Assembly: GCA_963691705.1 (NCBI GenBank)
Contig: OY829545.1
Location: 13,531,893 to 13,595,892, forward strand
Length of the DNA: 64,000 nt
Direction: 5' to 3'
Source: Viola odorata
Lineage: Eukaryota > Streptophyta > Magnoliopsida > Malpighiales > Violaceae
In this document: piece by piece, positions 11,402 through 23,329 of the stretch
Layout of the letters: every line of letters begins with the position of its first letter
How positions within the stretch are numbered: position 1 is the first letter of the stretch
Position numbers and translations under genes: made by a program
The notes under the pieces: model-generated
What the model saw: the letters and a program-made list of their open reading frames with translations, nothing else
Database searches by the model: none
What the model was told of the DNA's origin: nothing

Positions 11402-13616
11402 ATGAAGATGGAATGCTTGTTTGGCTCCCTACCTTCACCAACTACTGCTCCTCTCTTCCGCCGATCGCTTATCCACGCTTCCAAGCCTAAGCCAAACTGC
11501 GCTCTGAGCCCCAAACCCAACGGTGAAAATGACCCTTCTCTTCAAGCCGCCATTAACGCCGCTTCACTCCGTTTCATCGAGACGCACCGATCAGGTCACT
11601 CTCTTTTTTCTTGTTGAGTTTGTTTTTCTCGTTTCTTTTTTCACCCAGGCATTTTTACGAACACTTTACGGAAATGGGCGTGAGTAATTTCGTAAGTAAT
11701 TTCAGAGGGTCGATGTTGATTCTTTAATAATGTAACAAGGCAGTGTCTTTCGGTGGGTTACTGATTTGAATTGTGTTTTTTTGTCTTGGCGAATGCAGAG
11801 CCCCTTTTTGTGGATCCATATGCTGATTGCTTTGTGGAAGCGGATGTGCATTTGCAAAAGTATTCAAACCCTTATTGTGTTGCGACAAGGTTCATTGATG
11901 ATAAATTGCTTCGCACAGTAAACCATATGGATGGACTTAAGCAGGTGTTTTGCCTAATTAATCATAGACTAAGTAATCATTTCCAGCCTTTTGAATTGCG
12001 TAAATATTTCAGTTGTATTCCACAGGTAGTTTTATTCACTGATGGGATGGATACTCGGCCATATCGGCTTAACTGGCCAGCTTCAACCATCATATTTGAA
12101 ATATCCTCGGAGAGGATATTCAAAACTTCAGCTGAAAAGCTTAAAGGTTAAGTGCATAGTTTCTCTACTTTTTTTTACCCAAAGAGTTCTAAGCGCGTGA
12201 TGTCACTTCAAGTAAATAGCACTCGTTCATCTTATTAACATTTTGAGCATATTGGCCTTCTGAATGAATTGAAAACTGTTGGCTATGCATGTCTGCTAGA
12301 CATTAAACATTCTGGCTACAGTCTTTTGAATAATGGGGTGTCCACCGTTCAGGATACTTTAAAAAAGAAATACAGGTTCCATATACAATTCCATATTCTT
12401 GCAAAACTGAGTATGTAGTTTTGACGATATCCTCTTGAAGATGCTAGGTGTTGGGGCTAAGGTTCCAAGAAGCTGCTTGTTGCTTCATGTTCCATTGGAG
12501 TCCTCTAACATCCAACAGAGTCTGCTCAGTAAAGGCTTCGATGGCAATAGACCTAGCATTTGGGCAATTCAGGTGATTAATTGGTCTAATGTCTATGATA
12601 AGAAACTCTTAATGTTTTTGTCTTGACAAGGGACTTATTCTTGTAACCTCGCAGGGACTTCCTGTTATGACTTTGGCCAGTTTCGAAGAAATTTTGTCTA
12701 TTGTTGCCAGTTTGGCAATGAATGAATCTCTGTTCTTGGGAGAATTGCCTGCTTGGTTGGCTGAAACTGAAATGGGGATCAAGGTCAGTTTAGTTTAATT
12801 TGAGAGCTATTCTTCTGTATGATACTAGTTGTCTTCTCTTGGCATTCCTCCTTTTTTTGGGGGAAGGCAGGTCATCATCTATTCTTCCTTCTGCAGTCCT
12901 CCAGTATAAAAAAGTGGTTGGAAAGACTCTTCATGAACAACGGCTTCCGGGTGGGCATTATTGACTATGATGAAGTTGCGAGGGGTTTAGGCAAGGAATT
13001 AGCACCAGACTACTACAAGAATATACTATTTGTTGCAGAACAATTACGGTTTTCAGATGATCAGGTTTGAAAACTTACTCTGATGGCACTTCCAGTAAAC
13101 TTGACGGATTTTCTGATTAGTTAGCCTATCATTCACAACATGATCTAAGTCATAAAAAATTCTAGCTATATGCATGCACTCGATCTTTAGCCTTGAATAA
13201 CTTATTTATTCTTCTTTTTGTTTCCTTGATCATTTGATCAAAAGATGATTCCATACTTTTGAGGGGAAAAAAGAAAAGCCCTACTCCTCTATCAGTCAAA
13301 CGTTATCATTTTTATGAAGCTATCATTTGATTTCTGTAGCTCATGATTTTACATAACAGTCAAGTACCGTAATACTCCTATTCCTACATGTTGGTTGAGG
13401 TTAAAACCTGTTTTGGATGAATTTTTTTTGGAGTGTGCAGAAACTATAATTGTTTGTAAAAGAAACATTTTTGTATGGATCATTTGCTAATTCCACTTTT
13501 GTGGGCTACCTGACATTTTTGCGCCCTTTTCTTTCTCCCTACAGATGGAAACTTGGAGGAGAGCATTTCAGAGAGTGGAGGAAGACGGGGACGAAGATGG
13601 ATTTGAGGAGCTCTAG
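11402..13616 (+). CDS. Putative class I SAM-dependent methyltransferase (LCMT/Ppm1-like), organelle-targeted
   Basis: Seven exons: 11402-11594, 11799-11944, 12026-12146, 12448-12572, 12655-12783, 12897-13064, 13545-13616, giving 317 residues. The family call rests on an order of motifs resembling the leucine carboxyl methyltransferase/TIGR00027 group: an EPLFVDPYA segment, then VVLFTDGMDTRPYRLNWP, then IIFEISSE. The usual glycine-rich SAM loop (LGAGLDTR-like) is altered to FTDGMDTR, so cofactor binding may be weakened or changed. The N-terminal ~50 residues are rich in Ser, Pro, Arg and Lys with few acids, which suggests a plastid or mitochondrial transit peptide. A second in-frame ATG lies at 11408. 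The C-terminus is acidic (EEDGDEDGFEEL). The substrate is unknown. Tandem poly(A)-signal repeats lie just downstream. Confidence 0.75.
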
Positions 13617-13700
13617 GTGAAATAGGGAATTTTCAATGACATCTTTCCTTCTTTTTGTGGTTCTACAACCAACTTGGATATTTGTAAATGTCCTGATAGA

Positions 13701-13780
13701 CTTGTTTCCCCATTTTTGAAAATAATAAAATCTTGACTACTTTGTTTCCCCATTTTTGAAAATAATAAAATCTTGACTAC
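13701..13780 (+). repeat. Exact 40-bp tandem duplication carrying AATAAA signals
   Basis: Bases 13741-13780 repeat 13701-13740 with a single mismatch at the first positions. Each copy contains AATAATAAAA, a canonical polyadenylation signal, so the methyltransferase 3' end has a duplicated candidate cleavage region. Confidence 0.75.
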
Positions 13781-14693
13781 TTATACTTTATCAGTTCAAA
13801 TAATAGATAATGAGGCATCATTATTTTTTTGGGAACAGAGTCAGTTGGCATTATTGATGAGTGCTTTGCATGCAAGCTTGCTTGGCTCAACGGCCTGGAT
13901 CAGCTAGACCTAAAAGAAAGACATGTAAACCTTAAATCCAATTGACGATCTGTTGTTTTATAATCTCTTTGAATAAATAGTGCTAGTTTGGCCCCCAGGT
14001 TCTACTTGGGGAAGCACTTTTCCAAACTGAAAAGCTGGTGAAAGGTGTTCGGTAAACTCAGCTTCTTGATAAGCACTTCTCCAAAACCTTCAAAAACCTT
14101 GGTTTTGAAGAAGCTTGAAATACTTGCTTTCTCAAAACCAAAGGTTTCAACAGAAACACGGGAAGCAGTTTCTTAAATTCAATGGACAAAAATGTTGAGG
14201 GTACTTCTTGTTAATTACAAAAATACCAGGTATAAATAACCAAGAAAACAGCCACCGTCCTCATTCTCCTCCAACCAAGCTCTCTCGCTCTCTCTGCCTC
14301 TCACCCTCGCCGCCTCCCTCACCATCGTCGTCACCATCGTTGTGGCCGACTGAGGGAACTCTCATCTCCGTCACCGTCGTCGTCACCTGCCGAGCCATCG
14401 CCGCTGCTGCTCCACCGCCGCTCCTCCTCTCTCCCTCGCGGCAGCCACACACGCAAGGTAATTTTCCCTATTTTCCATCATCATCTCTTCATTTCGTTTC
14501 TTGTTCTCTGTTTTTCCTTTCTCCTTTTCTTTGTTTGTGTTGCTGCTGTGTTTGTATGTGATTTGCAGGAGGATTTGGGAAAGGAGGAGATGAACGGGTT
14601 TACTCTTACTCTCTTGCTCTAGCTCTCGTTTCATCGTTTCATCATCTCATCGTCGTCCGTCCGCCCTCGGCTTCCGCCTCTCACCCTCCGGAT

Positions 14694-14783
14694 CTGTCTC
14701 TCAATTGCATCTCATTCAATTCTGGGTTTTGATTTCTGGTCAGTTTCTCAATTGCATCTCATTCAATTCTGGGTTTTGATTTG
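14694..14783 (+). repeat. Tandem duplication of about 44 bp inside the captured leader
   Basis: TCTCAATTGCATCTCATTCA followed by ATTCTGGGTTTTGATTT occurs twice in direct tandem with a short spacer (TCTGGTCAG). It lies in the 5' untranslated/intron part of the captured NF-YC segment. Confidence 0.7.
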
Positions 14784-15290
14784 AATTTTTGGGCATGCCA
14801 AGCTGGGTATTTTGTTGTCTAGATAAACATTTCACATGCCCTGGCAAATATATGCATTTCTTGCCGAATTGTGTTTTTATTTTCTGGGTTTGTTTTGTTT
14901 GCTTGATCTGTATAATCTGCAAATTTTTTATCCTTCGTTTCTTTTCATGGTGAAAAGCATAGATGGTTTTGTTGTTGTTCTGTTTATTGGTAATTCATGG
15001 ATTAGTCATACTCGAATTGCATCTTTGGATTCTTGTGTTAGATCAACTTAGAACGTCTAACTTGGCTTTTGATTCAAAGAGAGTACAAAATTGTGATTTG
15101 GCATACTGGACAACTTTAATTGGTAACAATGCTAATTCCACTCATGCAATCACGTTATCGATATGTTGATTGTTCTGCATTGTATATACTGCAAGTTAAG
15201 TATGTACCTGATCCCGTTTTGGATGTTTTTACTCTGATGTTTGTACTAAAAAGCAGTGGTATTAATGGTGTGTGGTTTGCTTCAATCAGG

Positions 15291-15566
15291 ATGGATCAAC
15301 AAGGGCATGGACAACACCCAGCTGTAGGGGTAGTGAATAGTGCAGGTCAAGTGTCTGATGGAACGAACCCGTACCAGTCAAGCCAAATACCTGCTGCTCC
15401 TCCTAGGTCAGTGGTTACATCTGTTGGGGCAATCCAATCTGCTGGTCAGTCTGCAGGTACTCAGATTGCGCAACACCAACTTGCCTATCAGCAGATCCAG
15501 CACCAACAACAGCAACAACTACAACAGCAGCTTCAAACTTTTTGGGGAAATCAGTATCAAGGTTAG
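15291..15566 (+). pseudogene. Truncated NF-YC (CCAAT-binding factor subunit C) fragment
   Basis: The 91-codon frame starts MDQQGHGQHPAVGVV, continues through AQHQLAYQQIQHQQQQQLQQ, and ends QTFWGNQYQG before TAG. This is the N-terminal Gln-rich part of plant NF-YC subunits. Family members continue with the histone-fold domain that binds NF-YB and DNA; here it is wholly absent and the sequence switches to unrelated DNA after CAGTATCAAG. A consensus acceptor (TTCAATCAG) stands one base before the ATG, as at the leader intron of real NF-YC genes, so genomic rather than cDNA sequence was captured. Upstream bases 14208-14640 look like a transcribed CT-rich leader with a possible small intron (donor 14458, acceptor near 14569). 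If expressed, it would give a polyglutamine-rich peptide without the fold. Confidence 0.75.
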
Positions 15567-15798
15567 GGCAATGGTTTTAGATATGCAAGCAAGGTTGCTG
15601 CTTGATATGCTCGGTAAAGGCATTGAATCAGCTTTGATAAATTCTTCATCACTGGAACCATGGCAGGCTTCCGGCGAGATATCTAACCTTGATCCTGGAA
15701 CCATGGCATTTCCTTTGAACTTGTATTTAAATACCTACATTTTGGTATTTAACTTGGGTTTATATGCCTTAATATACAGTTTGGGTTTCTGTATGTGA
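15567..15798 (+). other. Second open segment in the element, origin unknown
   Basis: Directly after the NF-YC break, a different frame reads ARLLLDMLGKGIESALINSS followed by SLEPWQASGEISNLDPGTM. Its balanced composition looks like a piece of a second gene. I do not recognise it. It could equally be chance coding potential of the element. Confidence 0.3.
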
Positions 15799-17190
15799 GA
15801 GTGAGGATTTGGAGAGAAATTAAATTGTGAGGAATTGACATGGATTGAAAGACTGAGAAATTATGCGGCTGCTGTTTGGAATTGAGAAAAAATTCTTAAG
15901 TCAAACTTTTCATAAATCCAATTGCTAATCAATTTGCTTAAATTGTTAATTTATCTGTTGTTTAATAATTCATACTCATCCTTTAGATTAATTAGGTGTC
16001 TTCAATTTGATAATCCGATTAACAGTTTGCTCGAATTTTTGATTTTTTATTAATTAACTAAAATATTGTATTTATCAAATTAAATTGTGTGTGTATTAAT
16101 CGAATATTTGGTTCGAACAGCTGGATCGGCATTAAATTTAGAGACATTTTGGTCATTTCAGATTTTTAAACCATAAAAATGCATCGTGCCCTTTATAGTC
16201 ATTTTACATACCAACCATAGTTTTAACAGCAATTTTTACCAAACACCATAAACAGCTTCTAGTATCTCACAGCACTTTTAAAAAATATTTACCAAACAAC
16301 ATACTAATTTTTCCAGAAGTACTTTTCACACAGCAATTCCCCAGGTAGAAACAGAGCCTTAGAAGTTTTGTTGGGGTGAGGATCGGTTGCAGTGTAGTCC
16401 AGTTTAATAATGCAGTAGAATTTGATCTGCTATGCAATATTTAGATTCTCCTCCTGAGCTGCAAATTCTGCTTTTGGCAGAAAAGTGCTGATGTATCTTT
16501 TTATCAAGGACTAGTTTTTTACTTGCCCAAAAAAAAGTTTAATAATGCAGTAAGTTGTCTACTGTAACGAGATGGAAAAAAAGTAGAAGAAAAGAAAACC
16601 ACTGAAATCCATTCACTACAAGGTAACAAATTGTTTCAAACTGTTGAATATACCATTGAGTATTGCTTTTCCAGACTCTAAATGGCATACAAGATGCAAG
16701 CCCTAGAGTTCACTTTACAATCACAAACCAGACATGTTCGAGGAAAAATTACAGCCATGAAAAACTGGGACTGGACATGCCAATTGCATTCAGTGTCGGG
16801 AAACAGCTACCTCACAGGCCGGAGCATAACACGACCACAAGCTTCGATTCATCAGCAAGGGAGATGCTACACCAGACTAACAAGATGCAAGCAGTAAAAA
16901 ACGCACTCAAGCAAAACTACCAAACTTGCCACCACACTACTATGTGGCAATTTCTGATTGATTGACAAGCAATGACCAAGATCATGGTACAGTCAACCAG
17001 CCCAACTCTACTTGGTTAAACCAGAACATCAGCAGACAGTCAAAAGATGAGCGATTAAGCATCCATCGCCGATTCACCAGACTGGAATAAACATGTAGTT
17101 TCTCATCAGAACTGGCAACAACGACACTCTCATGATGATACTCAATGAGAATCTTGCCCCCGTGATTTTGGACAGGAGGAAAACTTATTG

Positions 17191-20100
17191 CTATGGTTGA
17201 TTCAAAATGGTGAGTGCTGGAGATGGTCTAACAACATTCATCACACCTCTTGCTGCAGCCTGTCAAAGGTAGTTTTGAAAGAAAAAAAGAGTATTAGATG
17301 CAAAAGAAAAACCCAAGAAATGGAGGTCAAAAGAGAAGCGCAGTATGTACGGTAGCTTCTCTTATTGGCCTACCTCAAAAAATGAATTGAAGTTTAGACG
17401 CAAAAGAAAACGCCTAAGGAATGGGGCTCTCTGACTTCCAACTAGCTTGCTACTGCGTAAAATAGTGTATAGGGAGTTTGATTTCTTGTTAAATTCCTGG
17501 GAGTAGAAAGAAAAGGAAACAATATTAAATAGTATACATTAGAAATATACAGCCATGAGACGCCATCTGATTATGCTCAATAAAATTACAATGCCACGAG
17601 TAACCAACTCATCAACAGAACAAACTCACTACGCAGGTACTTATGAAGAAATAAACTGAGAACCCTAAGCTCAATGTTTCTAATCTAGTGTGACTTTTTT
17701 GTCAAGGTTGATAGATTTAACCTAATCACCGCAATTGCTACTTCAAGGAAGCGTGTATAACAACATATCACGATCCACAAATCATATTGAAACAATGACC
17801 CTTATAAAGATAAATTGTGCCATGTAATACATACGAGTGTGGTAGCACAAGAATACCTCTGTTATATGGTCTAGTTCAGATGTATCTGGATTATTCTCTT
17901 GGTTCTCAATGCTCCAGCAGAATTGGAGGCAAAGTTTCATTATGCCATCTAGAATCCTTGACACAGAGCCAATGTCGAGGAACGATTGTGAGATTAGGGC
18001 TGATAGATACCTGTAAATAAAAGAAGTGATGTGTGACTAATATGCTACTGCCATCAATAGATGAACAGTCTCAGGAAAAACAAAAGAAACAACAAAGTAC
18101 AGGAAAGGTGTCAGCATCAACAATTTTAAGATTCATGAGGCAGCTGAACCAATCATTTCCTTACTCTTGATGGAAGTTCACAAGTTCTGTAAAATCACGG
18201 GAATCTTGAATGTGAGCTTGTAGAATATTCCACTGAGATTCTATCACATCCACCTATAACAGAATTATAGAGCGGAGATGATCAATGGCAAACTCATGAA
18301 AGAGGATTGGAGGAATTATAAACAGACACCAGAATGAATTAGGAATAGTTAAACAGTTTTAGTATTAAATATATGAAAGAATCCCTAACTCATACCATCA
18401 AAAAGGAAAAGAAAAGTAAGAGACTCAAATCTTAGAGAGCAGGAAATTGACGAAACATACTTGGCACAATCATCAAAGAAAAGGCACAGCAAACTTGTTT
18501 ACCAAGCAAAAGCTAATTACCAAATATTCAGTCTAAAGTAGTACATTAAGATCAACTTCAATACTTTGAATATCTTGTCTAGAAGTGGATTTTCTGTATC
18601 AGACATTAGAACTAAAGCAATCCGCAAAAGAAAAACAAGGTTGAGAATATATAGTAACAATTACTTGGATATAAAACTGAAGATTTCTTATCAAAAAGGC
18701 CATGTGTTCTCTAACACGCCACATTGGCCTAAAGCGTTGCCGTCGTTGCTGAGATATTGAGCACTTTAGACGGTCATTTTTGCGCTTTGCAAAATCTGTG
18801 TGATCCTGATGCATCACAGAGGCCCATGACTTCTCCAATTCCATTTGTGTTCGTTTGAGCTGCAGCAAATACTGGAACACTTTCAGGTACCTGCAGCATA
18901 TTGATGGCAATATTAGTACAAGAGGTAATGAATAAGCAGCTATGAAGATGAATTGGCGGAGTAGCATCTGTGAGTAGCAGTTAAATCTTACTTAGATAGC
19001 ACATCTTGGGTAAAGAAGAGCTGTAAGGGCCAATCAACAGTATATTCAAGAGCAATACCATCCCAGCCATCCAAGGATATATCCAAAGAATTATTTGATA
19101 ATGCAGTACCAGGGTTCCCATCAGTGAAAGCTTTTGTTTTGGGTAAATCTACTTGGGATTTAACTTTGAGTCCAAATGAAAGCATCCTGGTAGATGTTAG
19201 TAAAAACAAAATGTTAATGATATCTTCAAACAGTATGAAGACTGATGGAAAATAGGTATATAGTGGCATATAAGTGCTGACCGAAGGGATACTCGAGAGA
19301 AGTATTTGTCTTCCTCACCAATGGTCTTTGTTGCAGCCTGTATACAGTAGCACAGACAGTTTTTAAGTCACCAATACCTTGATATTAAGCAGCCTGATTT
19401 CACAATTTTGGACAAGAAAGGTGCATGATCATATCCATAAAAGAAATATATTATCACATGCTTACCAGCTGAAATGGGACCATAAGATCAGCTTCAGCAG
19501 TTGACTGGCGAGGTGGTAAACGCATCAATTGGCGACTCTCTTCAAGAAAACACTGGCATGGTAAACTATATTCTTGTTAATGCCACGATCATTTGTCACT
19601 TAAAGTTAAAACTGCTGCAACGTAACTATGAACTAAAAATTTCCCCAAAATTTGAAATAGGGATAAAGGCAAAAAGAGCAGAAACCTTTTCCAATAAAAA
19701 GAGAACCTTTTTAATGAAAGATAAAGAATATAAAAAAAGACAAAGAAGTTGAAAATTACACATTCATTACCAGGAAAAAGTCTCCTTTGGCTAAAAGAAA
19801 ATAATCTTTGAGGGCCCTCAGGTGGCCATTCAAGTCAGCACGCACAACCACCAGCTGTAAATGACAACACAGGTAAATTAGATGCTTCAAATAGATAAAG
19901 GGACCCAACAAGTCTCTTGCAGCACCTGCCAAAGATGACTAGCTGCAATAGCTCGAATAGAATCAACAGCAGATTCAAAAGACCGTTTGTGGAATTCAGT
20001 TGATTCCTGCACATAGCAAAACAATTTCAGTATATTCATCTTTTTTATGGTTCAAAGAAAAGAAAAGGGTTATTCCATCCAATCCATGTACTATGCAAGT

Positions 20101-22725
20101 ATAGATAGCTCCAAGAGAAGAATTAAATACAATACTACTTTTACTTGGCAATCAAATAACAGCCATCTATTAGGACAGGATTGCACAAGAAGCTACCTAA
20201 GAAGGTACGTAGTGAAACAAACCTTTAGGTTTTGAAGCATGAGTTCAATTTTATCAGCCTCATACTGCGGAAGTAATTCTTCTTCAATCAGGTCTTTATT
20301 TTGAACAGGCTCTCTCTGGAAGAAGGATCCTGGTGTAAGTCCTTGAATTTTATGAGCCTCTCTTGGTATGTGCTGATTGTATATAGGATCCTTTGACCGA
20401 AAGGTTGAGCTTGGATTACGAAGAACCCTAATGGCTTTACCCGCAAAAAGAATTGATTCAGCGACACGCATGTGGATATACTCAGGCAGCATATCCTGCA
20501 AGACAGCATTGAAATGGTGAACAAGTTGTAAGGAAAATCAACTTCCGATATAGTTTGCAACAAAATTGTTCTTATGCATACGACAAGTGCCATTGACGCT
20601 ATGTTAAATTAGAGAGGAGTAAACAAGAAGGATGAAAGTGCACAATAATAGTCATTGTTTTTAAAATTTATATAGGACAGTTGCCTAAACCAGGTTGCAG
20701 GAGCAACATCAACAAACAATGAAATAATCACCAGAAACAGCCCTAGATTCACTCAGGTCCTGTCACTAAGCAATAATAGTTCCTAATGGAAAAACTGTCC
20801 CCGACACTAACCATTTGGTCGAGAATTAATATCATTAGTAGTAGAGAGTCTAGAGACTATCCAGGAAAATTAAATCACAAACAAGACAACAAAAAAAAAA
20901 CCTTTTTAAATGTTTATAGTTTTAAATCAATCATATTATGCACTTCATTTTTATGCTGAGAGCAATTCTGCTCCAGTGGACTCGTGGCTTAATGGTAAGA
21001 AAATGAACACATTGGCAACAACAACCTTGGTAGTAAAAGTGTGACATTATGGGGTTGTTGCATGTTGACTTCCACTGAAAGCAGTACAGAGAGGAAAGGA
21101 TAAAGATGAAAGAAGAACAAAAAGATGGGAGAGTGAAATACTGAACCAGAATCTATCATTTGCAAGTTTGTATGTGTAGATATTTAGATAGAAGACCCTA
21201 AAGTGGCTAATTAGGATGTGTTTTTAATTAGCACTTAATAATGGCTATTGAGGTTCACAAAAAACATTAAAATAATGATCTCGGTATCTATTATTAAACA
21301 AAAGGTAATCATATTAGAAAGGAAGTTGTAGGTTCAAATCCCATCTCTGCCTATCAAAAAAAAAATTGCAACATACCAGATAAATATGAAATCCCAAGTG
21401 CCAATCAATTAAAGATGCATCTTCAGTTGACCGTGCCAATTTGTTAGATATATCTGGATGCGATGAACCACGATCCACATCCCTGTCTTCCTGCCTAATA
21501 CATAATGTTGCCACATATATATAATTGAAACGTTAAAAGAGGAAACATGCAATTGCTTAAACAAATTCACTAATTTTTGGAGTATGATGGTTGAGAATGC
21601 AATCTCAATTCCAGAGGGTTTGCATGATCATAGAAGAAAAGAAATAAAGAATTCTTTGTCCATTACCTTCTTATGAAAAATTCACCATGCTGGTCTTGAA
21701 GAATTCCATAAACCATCCACGAGGCAAGTTGGTTGTACATGACCTGATGCCCATGCCAAAGCAGCCTATGCTTTTGGACACAGCAATAAACAACAAACTA
21801 AAATGTCATTACCTGAAAACCCATGGTGAAAAACATAAACAATCATCTCTAAGTTTATATATCATATGACAATTGCAGCCAACACCACATTTTTGAAGAG
21901 TATTACTTTTTGTCGACCTTTAATCTCCAAGATACATAAGACGTACCTCTGAATGCACGTTTGTAGTTCAGGAACCCCACAGTGGCAACGTTTGTGTAAT
22001 AAGTCAAGAAGCTTCCCTCCACGAATATCTTCACGCTCAATCTCTAACACAAGTTCATACAAAGGTGGCAAAAGAATAAAAAACTGCAACACACACACAC
22101 ACAAAAGGCATTCATTAAACCCCCAAACTTCCTATCAAAACAGAAAAACAACTTGTGGCAACGTCCCAAACCTTATTAAGCCCTTGTGTCACGGTAGCCA
22201 AAATTGGGACAGTTTCAGATAACAATTTCTGCTCAATGTGAAGAACAGCAGACCGATAAACCCCCAAAATCTCAACAATGCCATTAGCAATAGCCCTACG
22301 GTACACACTTGGCTGTGGCTTCTTTTCTGTTTTTCTATTCAACAATTCATTCCCACTCTCGAAAGGAGCAGACACCGCAGTAGCTGACCTTACCCAACTT
22401 AAATTCCGCGACTTACTGGCAAACCTATCAAGCTCTCTGTAATAAAACCCTAACGTAATAATCCTCTGGATCAGGTCCCTAGAGTATAAACAACAGTTCA
22501 GAAACAAAATCCCAGAAAAGCAACCCTAAAGAAAAAGATTGTGGTGAAGCAAGTGTACCTGTCGCAAGGTTCGAGGAAGGAGATGTCGGGGGCGAGCTTG
22601 AAGGAAGGTTCGTCGGAGATGGGAGCGTCGGGGGAAAGAATGCCGAGGGAGGTTTGGTGCTCCCGCTCGTCGATTATGAGATCTCCGGTGAAACCCAACA
22701 GGGCGAGTAAGACCTCGTGCAGCAT
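17191..22725 (-). CDS. GCP4: Gamma-tubulin complex protein 4
   Basis: Component of the gamma-tubulin ring complex that nucleates microtubules at the nuclear envelope, cortex and phragmoplast. Sixteen exons on the minus strand: 22725-22559, 22478-22172, 22083-21947, 21765-21667, 21494-21377, 20495-20223, 20006-19926, 19854-19771, 19552-19466, 19337-19282, 19186-18992, 18890-18665, 18253-18165, 18010-17857, 17496-17374, 17259-17191. They join to 754 residues with continuous phase, near the plant family length. The start MLHEVLLALLGFTGDLI is the family's conserved N-terminus. GRIP1-type sequence occupies the first half (for example YRRAIANGIVEILGVYRSAV). GRIP2-type sequence lies in the second (VDWPLQLFFTQDVLSKYLKV, MWRVREHMAFLIRNLQFYIQ). 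The end reads ARGVMNVVRPSPALTILNQP. UTP14 lies upstream on the same strand, starting 605 bases beyond the ATG. Confidence 0.95.
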
Positions 22726-23329
22726 TTTGATCACTGTTAGTTCTCTTTGATCAGTACATGTGAGGAAATGGCGACTCTGATTTGCAAATTGCAGTGGAAG
22801 TGTGTAGTTTAGTTTGGGTTTGGTTACAGTATGCTACCGACGGGCGCGGTTTGAAATTTGCCGGCTTTTTAATTGTAGCGTTTATATATTTTTCTTCTTG
22901 GGAAAAAAACCTATTATATGAAATTATTTCTATTATGCCGAAAAATATTCCGAACAGAACTTTAAATTGAACTTTACGTTTAACCAATTTGTCTTAGTTA
23001 ACTTAACACCCTCCTAAATTTTCTAGATATAATGTTTTTCAAGCTTGAAAATTCAAATTTATTTTCCTACGTGGAAAAATAATTCAAAAATATTATGGAG
23101 AAAAAAAAACCAACCATAAACATAAATAATTATGCTACCACTTAAAAAAGCTATAACTTGCCGGATCACTGCAAACTTTTATAAATTATTTTACCGTTTG
23201 ATTGTAATAGAATACAATAAATTCGGAAATTTCATTGCCTCAAAAACCCAACACTGCTCGCCTAAGGTCAAAATTTTAGCAACTTGTGACCAATGTCTTC
23301 TTCACAGACGCTCAAAGCATTTCCAGTCT
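22726..23329. other. Short intergenic gap: GCP4 promoter and UTP14 3' end
   Basis: This gap lies between the GCP4 start and the UTP14 stop, both on the minus strand. It is AT-rich with no other gene seen. It must hold the UTP14 terminator region and the GCP4 promoter. Confidence 0.5.

Larger units (their letters stand above)
13985..16370. mobile_element. hAT-like element carrying captured gene fragments (Pack-type)
   Basis: The ends are imperfect inverted repeats: GGTTCTACTTGGGGAA near 14000 and, reverse-complemented, GTTTCTACCTGGGGAA near 16345. Subterminal regions on both sides share AAGCACTT/AAGTACTT and TTTGGTAAA-type motifs. There is no transposase inside. Instead there is a GC-richer leader-like segment, an intron-like stretch and the first coding part of an NF-YC gene, then an unrelated short open segment. 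The right subterminal sequence closely resembles that of the element at 53066, so both belong to one family. No certain target duplication was seen, so boundaries are approximate. Confidence 0.6.

Noticed and set aside
16663..16965. Overlapping open frames just past the GCP4 stop
   Set aside because: They lie in what should be the GCP4 3' UTR, have no intron context and match no known protein.
21325..21365. GTAGGTTCAAATCCC followed by an A-tract, resembling a tRNA B box or SINE tail
   Set aside because: No A box at the right distance and no cloverleaf could be drawn. It lies in a GCP4 intron and is probably a chance or very old SINE fragment.
22085..22104. Repetitive CA tract considered as a CRISPR-like or regulatory repeat
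   Set aside because: It is a plain dinucleotide microsatellite in a GCP4 intron. CRISPR arrays are not expected in a plant nuclear genome.
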